From Carex sylvatica (taxonomy: Eukaryota; Streptophyta; Magnoliopsida; Poales; Cyperaceae), in NCBI GenBank assembly GCA_964058845.1, contig CAXKVR010000286.1:1-64000 (forward strand): DNA of 64,000 nt. The letters run 5' to 3'. The notes beneath the pieces are model-generated. The model did not search any database. It was not told where the DNA came from and saw only the letters and a program-made list of their open reading frames with translations. Shown here piece by piece: positions 56,373-64,000 of the stretch. Positions within the stretch are counted from its first letter, which is position 1. Each line of letters opens with the position of its first letter. Made by a program: the position numbers and the translations under genes.

Positions 56373-59300
56373 CTAAAAATACTTTCAGACAGAGGTTAAT
56401 TATATGCTTGCGAGTAATATTTAAAATATTATAAACATAGCTTTAAATGTTTGAATATTAGCGCAGGAAATAGAAGTTAGACAATATTGGAATGATTTTT
56501 CTGTTAAACTACTTGGGGGACGCTCTCAGGTATGATGGTTCGGGGTACCAGAATATTTCTCTTAATAATATTCTAAATTTAATCAACCAAACAAGAAATA
56601 AGACAGAAAGAAAAGTTAAATTTATTTTTCCTCGTTAATCATCCAAATACAAAGAGGTTGAATATATTAATCTTCTTTTCTATTCCATTATATTCCCTTC
56701 TATTATTCTTCACCTCCCCTTCCTTCCACTACTCTCCATCTAAGCAGGGTGTTAGAAATATTGGCGGTACGTTCTCTTAATTATATGGCTTTTGTACTTT
56801 TTTCTACGGTTTCGTTAAGCCATAATTAATTTGTTCAGGTCATTAAATGTCTTATCCCTTTCTAAAAGTCATGGCATGATGTAGTCAAATTAATTAAGAC
56901 CTAACTGTATCATGGATTTAGCTTCCTTAAAAAACCATGCTGTTGGATCTTTAGTTGTTTTTATCAAGTGTGCAGCACCAAATTAAAACTCGTAATTTGT
57001 GGCTCGCTCAAAATATATCACACTTGATAAAATTCTATATATCAAGTAAGAGTTCGAGGCTTCGAGATGAGTTCAGTTCGCTCGAAAATGGTTAATAATT
57101 AATTAATTGAACAATACGGGATTAATTCTGCTCAATATATAATAGTTATAGGGCCATAGGGGCATGATCTATATGATCAGTGAATTTAATGAATTTTAGA
57201 GTCTGTTGTATATATTTCATAAATTACTTTTGTCGACGTACGGTGTTCTTGTAAAATATATTTCATAGTTAAAAATTTAAGTATAAAATTAGGAGAGGAT
57301 TAAATTTGGGTGATAGAAGGATTTTGAATATCCCCATGGACCAAAAAAAAGTTAAGAAACAAAAAATGGATAGATGATTTGATTTTAATTGCATCATTTT
57401 CAGGTTGAAGTAATTGAGTCAAGGAGTGGATCGAGCCAAATTAGTTGAAATCATATAATGCGTTTGGATAAAGGTTTGAGTTAGTGAAAATTGTGAACTA
57501 ATTCAAAATTGAGATAGTGAACTAATTCAATTTTTTGTTGGATTTGTAGAATAGCATGCTAAAAGAGCAAACAAAAAATAGTTTATTTTTGCTAACTCAA
57601 ATACATCTAAACGTAAAATATTAGTTTGAAATAGTCGCTAATTCAAATTAGTACTATTCTTTAGAGTTCAAGCCCTTTACAACTCAAAATTTACTTTGTT
57701 TTAAGCTCTATTCTTGATATATGGCTTCGATAGGTAAAACAATATAACTTATTATTTAATAATAATTTCATAACAATTGTAATAACATCAAAACAATTAA
57801 TTATAATCATACTAATTAAAGATTTACTTTTATATTATTTGGCATGGTAAAATTTTATGTTAGCACATCAAAATTTAGCTAGCAGATGAAAATGTCCAAA
57901 GTGTGATTGCTCATAATAGTTAATTGTATATATAAGGCGGATAGTGTATAATGAAAAAAAAAAATTATAACACCGAATTAATTATTATAGCTATATTCAA
58001 CAAGATATTTATTCATTGAATTATATGATATTTATAATTGCAATGAGCTGCAATATATGCAACATTTCGTAAAACATTGTTTATATTCTGAGTATAATCT
58101 TAAATTATTTTATTTATAAAAAATGAGAGACCACAAATTGTATATATAACCTTAATTTGTTGTATATGCTTTAACAATATTATTCTTTGCCATTATTTTT
58201 CTAGACTAAATTATAGAAATATAAATAATATTTATTCTATTATTTAGCATAATCCATTAAAATTAACAAATAAAATAATAAATAATAAATAAACTAATAT
58301 TTAACTGATAAAATTAGAAGATTGACAAAACTATTTCCGAATGGTACTAATTAATATCTGTCAAAAAATTACTTTTAAAAATAAGAAAATCAAATTATAG
58401 ATCTTTTTTCCAATAAATGAATAGAACCAAAAACCAATGGTAATGACCCGCTGATTTCCGCACCACAGCTGGGTGAAAAAAATCAATAGAACCGAACTAT
58501 TAGATATGCGCTATTGATTTATAATTCAAATATAAATAATTTATATACTAAATTTGTAGCTTTTACGAGAACCGAATCAATAGTTTGATTCTAATATTTT
58601 CTGGATTTTATTGTACCAAGGCACACTGCAACTTGCGGAAACTACTAAGATCAAACTATTTATCCTTATCCGGTCCCAGTAGATACCCAAATCAGACCAA
58701 ACCATCAATAATTCGAAACTATCAATTTGATCGAAAAAGAAAAGAAAAAATTAAACTATCTATCTTTTTTCCATAATTTGATTTTAGTTTCAATATCTAA
58801 AATCAGAAAAAAAATCATCTATTTTCTAATAATTTAATTTCTAATTTCTAAAATTAAAAAACTTTGAATACCTGTGGGCCAGTCTATTACATAGGTTGAC
58901 AACAGAGAGCAGGATTTCCTTTCCTTTTTATTTTCTTTCTACCTTTTTGTGTACTTGAAAGTTGAAAGTGTAGTTAATTAGCTAGAGACATCATCATGTA
59001 TGATGTTTAACAATTCACTTAGGTGGGGCCCATGCGGGGTATAGTCGTATAGATAAGAACCACACAAACTAAAGAGCAAAGTTATCATATTCCATGGACC
59101 CCACATGTCATATATATACCAAGTGCAAAAATGACAGTTACCGCATATATTTTTGTTTGTGTTTTGTCTCAGCTCTTTACTAAGATCAACATCAAAGTAA
59201 AGAAATCATGGGCCTCAACTTATTAAAAACAAGATTATCTTTATTAATCTTCTTTTTTTCTTTTTTTCAACGTGGCACATGACTATAGGCTTTTATTTCT

Positions 59301-59508
59301 TTTTCTTAAAAATAGAAGTATATATATAATAATATATCTAGTTCGATCAAATGTCCAATCCCACAAATGATGGATTGAAATTTTATGGTGATATCAGAAA
59401 AAAATTGTTGGTTAAAATCCGACCCGATCGCATAATACAATTGGATGTGTATCTTTTTTTTATTTTTTAAAGACTAATTTTTTTTATCAACGTAACTTTA
59501 AAAATAAA
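56373..59508. other. Gene-free AT-rich interval
   Basis: No gene found. A GCGTTTGGAT (57461) to ACATCTAAACGT (57618) pair suggests a decayed small DNA element like the one at 62375. The region 58430-58780 has scattered AACCGAA / GATTTG motifs. The frame 58585-58776 has no motif. Confidence 0.55.
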
Positions 59509-59680
59509 TAGGGTTCTAAAAAACTAGCTATAGTAACACAATAGCTGCACTATAGCTCTTTCGAACTTTAAAAACCATAATGCGATTAGTTGTTTTTCTT
59601 TTAACAGTGTTTAAAATAGCTAGCTATAACTTTTTCGGACCTTAAAAGTGATAGCACGATAATCACTATTTAGAACCTTG
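59509..59680. mobile_element. Small hAT MITE
   Basis: 172 bp from TAGGGTTCTAAAAAACTAGC to CTATTTAGAACCTTG, with an 8-bp duplication AAAATAAA (59501-59508 and 59681-59688). The low complexity of the duplication lowers certainty; the inverted ends GGTTCTAAA / TTTAGAACC support it. Confidence 0.6.
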
Positions 59681-60306
59681 AAAATAAATCATGTTTATAA
59701 ATTATTGTATTTATTTTATATTTTATTTTGTTTACGATAATTTGTTTATTTCTTAAAGTAGTAGTGTTGTCTGATAAAATTTTATTGTATGAATGTTAAT
59801 TTAAAATATATTGTATTTGATTATATAAAACTTCATTGTATGAATATTATAACTATTATGAACATCATTTATGTAATATATCAAATTTTATGTGATGATG
59901 AATCGCTATTTAGAAACTTTTTTTTTCTTTATTCTAGCATATATCAAATTTTATGTGCATCCAACTGATGTCTTGAAAAATATTGCTCAAATTAGAAAAA
60001 TAAAATCATAGATGTGTTCATCATTTTCTAAATATTGCTCAAACTTCTTTAAGTTTGGACAGTATTTTTTTTTAAATATCAAGTAGCTAGATTCATCATA
60101 AAAAGTTGGTTGTACATTGGATAATTTTAATTTAGCTAATGGCCTATAAGATTGTTTATAATGCGTGTTGTAAGACCATCTATGTGTGTTGACGTCATTA
60201 ATTAATGCGATAAAAAAAAATATGGTCATTAATTAGTGTCAGCTATATTTTGTTGAGTTTCGTGATTTTTCTACTTATCTAAAAATAGTAAAAAAAAAAA
60301 AAAAAC

Positions 60307-60340
<34 letters not shown>

Positions 60341-60561
60341 GAGAGATCAAGTTACAATAATTTTTGAGTTACAACAAGTTACTACAATTATTTTCTATAT
60401 TTTCAAAGTCCAAATCGTCGATCCAAACCGTTAGATGTGATCTCTACAATAAAATGTGCATGGAGACCAAATTTTATATTTTTTGGAATTTGTTTACTAT
60501 TTATTAAGATGGGTACAAAAACTAGTTAAATTGAGACCATTGAATTTTGTACCCATCTTAA

Positions 60562-61669
60562 TCCTCCCTACTAAATAGCATGCTAATTTTTTTGGGATCC
60601 AACCCTCTATTTGTCCAGAGAAGATCTGAGCCGTTGATTCTATAAATCTCAGCCACTCATCAAAACAGATCTTAATCTCAGCCTTTAATAAATAATTTTG
60701 ATTTTATACACCTGTTTCATGTTGTCAAACGTGTAGAAATCTAAATTTAGTGATTTATATCCATGCTACATATAATGTCACACAGAAATTGTATCACTGA
60801 ATCTTCTTTTTTCCACGCGTTTTCTACTGTTTTCAACTTTTTCGAATTCCTATCCTCTGCGGTACCTCAAACTTTGCGTGACTTTATGGAAAATCTCAAC
60901 TGTTCAAATATTTTCTGCACGAATCTTAAAGCTCAATAATACTGGCGCCTGCGCTACCTCCGAATAGGCACCCGACACGTGGGTCAAGCAAAAGTTGAGA
61001 TAGCGCAGAGGCTACGGGCTGGTGCCTATTCCCGAGATATCTCAACTTTTGCTTGACCCACGTGTCGGGTGCCTATTCGGGGGTAGCGCAGGCGCCAGTA
61101 TTATTGAGCTTCGAGATTCGTGCAGAAATTATTTGAACGGCTCTGGATATCTCAACTTTTGCGTGCCTATTCGTGCAGAAGTATTATTGAGCTTCGAGAT
61201 TCGTGTAGACTGTATTTGAACGGTTTAGATTTTCCAAAAAGTAAAGGCAAAATTTAAGATATCTCAAATGATATGAATTTCCTTCCCCATGCGTCCCTTT
61301 CTCCTTTCCAACGATGGCACTGATTTCTTTGTGAAAATAATATCTTCATTATTCTCCTTATATTTTTTTAATTTGCAATTTTACATGGATGTATTTGAGT
61401 TTATGCAAAATTATTTTTCAGATATTGATTTGCAAATTGCATTAATGCAGGAGTTTTGCAATTAAGAAATGAAATTGATTTCAATTATTTCAGAATAGTT
61501 GTTTGCAATTGCAAATCAACAACATCAATGGAGATGCCGTAATATAGTATTAAACTCTAAGGTTATAATTTACTTTTATTATTGATGAACACATAATAAA
61601 GAAATTATTTAAAAAAAGTGATCAAAATAATATTTCAACCCCCGTTGCAACGCACGGGCACTGGACTAG
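60562..61669 (+). mobile_element. Non-autonomous Helitron inserted in MITE-C
   Basis: Starts TCCTCCCTACTAAATAGC after host A (60561) and ends with the hairpin CCCGTTGCAACGCACGGG (61641-61658), then CACTGGACTAG and host T (61670): the TC...hairpin...CTAG structure with insertion between A and T. 1108 bp. No Rep/helicase frame. The interior contains an 88-bp-arm GC-rich inverted repeat (60915-61125). The frame 61022-61219 lies in that repeat and is not a gene. Confidence 0.88.
60915..61125. repeat. GC-rich inverted repeat inside the Helitron
   Basis: Arms 60915-61002 and 61038-61125 are near-perfect inverse complements (CTGCACGAATCTTAAAGCTC, GGCGCCTGCGCTACC, GCACCCGACACGTGGGTCAA) around a 35-bp centre. 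A partial further copy of the right arm (GTATTATTGAGCTTCGAGAT) follows near 61180. The CACGTG core of a G-box lies in each arm. Confidence 0.85.
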
Positions 61670-61902
61670 TAAATAGTAAAATACTTCCAAAAAATGTAAA
61701 ATTTGATCTGCAAGCACATTTTATTGTGGAGATCATGTTGAACGGTTTGGATCGACGATTTGGACTTTAAAAATATAGAAAATAGTTGTCGTAACTTGTT
61801 GTAACTCAAAAATTGTTGTAACTTGATTCCTCCATATATATATAATTAAGTTTTGAAATATATTTTTATATAAAAATTATATTGAACGGATTATTGTATA
61901 AT

Positions 61903-62279
61903 GAGTAGAACTAGGGTGTTATTAAGCTCACCAAGGTGTTTGGTGAGCTTAACTCCAAAATCTATTAGATTAGTTTTAAAAAATAAAGTAAAACCGTTGA
62001 AATCAATTTACTTCACGAGCGATGAATTTGCATATAAAGTTTTTAGAATTTCGAATTAATTTTGTATAAAGTCAAGTAGTCAAAAAGTGTTGAAAAAATA
62101 AATACAATAAAATTAATTTATAAAGCTTCTAAGCTTTACTTTATACTAAAATAATTTAAAAACTTAAAAATTTTACATGTAAATTCATAAGTGAATAGAT
62201 TTCAACAGCCTAAATTTATTTTTTGAAATCAATATAATATATTTTAGAACACCTAGTTAAGAACACTCTAGTTTTACTC
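61903..62279. mobile_element. Palindromic MITE-F, copy 2
   Basis: 377 bp from GAGTAGAACTAGGGTGTTAT to GAACACTCTAGTTTTACTC. The left part (AAGCTCACCAAGGTGTTTGG) is well preserved. The right inner arm has lost the matching GGTGAGCTT block. Confidence 0.7.
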
Positions 62280-62374
62280 GTGGTATAACATGCATTGGTA
62301 ATAGTCTCTTATGATATTTAATGAACAACTTTTAACAATTTAATGAGCCACTCACCATTTGCCACATATATATA

Positions 62375-62704
62375 GGGTGCATTGGATGCACTCTAGAATA
62401 GTGAGAATAGCTACTGTTGAGAATAGCAAATAAGAATAGCATGGTAAGAGAATAGTGCTAACTCAAGCTATTCGAAATAGCTAAGATGTTGTTTGGATGC
62501 ATTCTTTGGAATAGAGCCGTTATTTTTTGAATGCATTCTTTGCAACAAATGTTATTTCTACTTTTTGTTAGAACAGCGAGAATAGCGAGAACAGTGCTAT
62601 TCTCGCTGTTCTGAATAGCAATTGAGTATATTTGGATAGATCAGAACAGCGCTATTCGGAATAGCTAGCTATTCTCGCTATTCTCAATACATCCAAACGT
62701 ACCC
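62375..62704. mobile_element. Small inverted-repeat element, Tourist/PIF-Harbinger-like
   Basis: 330 bp from GGGTGCATTGGATGCACTC to CAATACATCCAAACGTACCC, with GAATAGC / GCTATTC motifs repeated throughout. The base triplet ATA adjoins both ends. GGGTGC(G/A)TTTGGATG-type ends are common in PIF/Harbinger MITEs, but ATA is not their usual TWA duplication, so the class is tentative. Confidence 0.5.
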
Positions 62705-64000
62705 ATAAAGGACAAGCACCGAAACACTATTTGTGAATTCTCGGTGCACCATGGGCCGGGCCTAATTAACTTTCTTGTAGAAATTACCTATCAAACAAAA
62801 GAGAAAAGAGGTACACAGATAATATAAATAAAGGTAAATTAAATGGGGTACTAAATAATTAACTAGTGGCGGTCAAATCAAGGTGGTGATATCAAAAAAT
62901 GTATTAGTGAAAGAGATAATTTGTTATGAGTCGCTATTTATTCGTTGTCCATATCATTTTAAAGAAATCTTTTATTTTTATAAAATAAAAATTAATTAAT
63001 TTTTATTTTAATTTTAATTTTGCCATGTGAGCCGTTTGCATCACCTGACAATTACGTTTAACCATTGACATGACCTATACTGTATTTTCATGAATGCACA
63101 AGTACTTATCTTTTAATGAAGTACTAGTTCAGCTTTAGTGTGGTTCATAGATTTATTATCTAATTAAAATAATAACAATATTAATAATAATAATATGAAA
63201 TATCTTGTTTACAGTAAATTAACCTCCACCTGAAACTCCTTTGTAAGAATTTTATAGAATTGTAATTTTGGTACAGGTAATAATGAAATCTCGTCTCTCT
63301 ATATATGGAGGAGGAACGTAAGTTTAATTTCTACAAAATTATGTAAAAAGCATTAATGAAAAATTATATTTCGAAAAAAAAAAATATATGTAAAAAAGTT
63401 GGCACTTAGGAGACTTTGTCTCGCTGCATGTATTAATTTGTAGTAGACTATTAGATAACTAGAGCGTGTTCAATTTTATTGGAGCGGTTTGATGAACATC
63501 AGATCAAATTTTATTTGATATTAAATCAGAATTGTATTATATATGTTGAAATTTGTACAAAAATTTTAATTTGTGGGTACTTGATACGTATTGGATGGTT
63601 CCAATCAAACATCAAACCGAATTTGATCCAATGTTGATCGGACTGCTCTCTACTTCATTCAGCTTTCGTGTTAACTTCTCATAGATATATTTTGGGGACC
63701 AAATTGGGCCTACAAATAAGCCCATAAGTAATGTGATATAAAAAGAGCATTACCCATTTATCAATCAATTGGGCCTCAGAAAAGTATAACAAAAGGGGGC
63801 CGTTGGCTCCTAGCATTGCACTTGATGTTAGATCTGAAACTTTAGAAGCCCAGCGACATAAGCCAGCATGGCAAACATTTTATAAGTTAATTCAAACTTA
63901 AATCTGGACACCAACGAAATATTTTTTATTAGAGAAAAATAAAGATCTAGTCATCTAAATTTGATTGTCGATAATAACTTTGGAGGTTCAAATTCGTGAC
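62705..64000. other. Gene-free right end of the window
   Basis: AT-rich; no gene. A GATCTAGTCATCT...GGAGGTTCAAATTCGTGAC segment at 63945-64000 resembles the SINE head and B box, is cut by the window edge and is too short to confirm. Confidence 0.5.

Larger units (their letters stand above)
60340..61833. mobile_element. Palindromic MITE-C, split by a Helitron
   Basis: The left arm (60340-60561, GATCAAGTTACAATAATTTT, GATCCAAACCGTTAGATGTG, TTTACTATTTATTAAGATGG) and right arm (61670-61833, TAAATAGTAAAATACTTCC, GAACGGTTTGGATCGACG, TTGTTGTAACTTGATTCC) are inverse copies. TA/GA tracts lie outside. Removing 60562-61669 restores a continuous palindrome, so the original element was about 390 bp. Confidence 0.85.

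Noticed and set aside
61022..61219. 65-residue frame with apparent leucine-rich start
   Set aside because: It lies in the arm of the Helitron's internal inverted repeat.
60340..61833. Reading 60340-61833 as one 1.5-kb element with long inverted ends
   Set aside because: The Helitron termini and the exact restoration of the palindrome show two nested elements.

Overview
This is a nuclear genomic window from a flowering plant, most likely a eudicot. The evidence is GT-AG introns of plant size, AT-rich intergenic DNA full of palindromic MITEs, hAT elements, Helitrons and SINEs, and genes of plant-only families: EPF1, PSB27, a NAC factor and half-size ABCG transporters. I cannot name the species. 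There is no CRISPR array, rRNA, tRNA or prokaryote-like operon.

Layout. 1-1960: 3' part of a WDR44-like WD40 gene (+), cut by the window edge. 3254-4012: the stomatal peptide gene EPF1 (+), with a SINE in its only intron. 4.0-17.1 kb: no gene found; mostly transposon remnants, including a run of palindromic elements separated by TA tracts (9.8-11.1 kb) and a three-level nest (MITE-E, then a Helitron, then MITE-A2; 13.75-15.48 kb). 17111-18290: a two-exon TIR-only gene (+) of the conserved BdTIR-like clade. 18.3-32.7 kb: tandem repeats, a degenerate Mutator-like element, two hAT MITEs with clean 8-bp duplications, and a 4-kb element with about 270-bp inverted ends carrying an intact three-exon reticulon fragment (Pack-MULE). 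32792-36732 and 43724-48397: two tandem half-size ABCG transporter genes (+) with identical intron positions and recognisable homology in the flanks; the DNA between them is mostly hAT, MITE and SINE insertions. 49575-50485: PSB27 (-), divergent from 52273-54229: a NAC gene (+) of the NAM/NARS1/NOR type. 54.3-64 kb: no gene found; repeats, including a Helitron inserted so cleanly into a palindromic MITE that the empty site can be read off.

The genes belong to separate plant processes (stomatal patterning, TIR signalling, membrane export, photosystem II assembly and repair, development/ABA/senescence-type transcription). Only two relationships are local: the ABCG pair arose by tandem duplication, and PSB27 and the NAC gene share a 1.8-kb divergent promoter region that carries a G-box with two I-boxes on the PSB27 side, an ABRE-like site on the NAC side, and a hAT insertion between them.

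The most unusual content is mobile. Several palindromic families sit in (TA)n tracts and share one internal module while having different outer ends; one of these ends is also the end of the Pack-MULE. All exon boundaries are my reading of splice signals, reading frame and family resemblance; no alignment or expression data were available.
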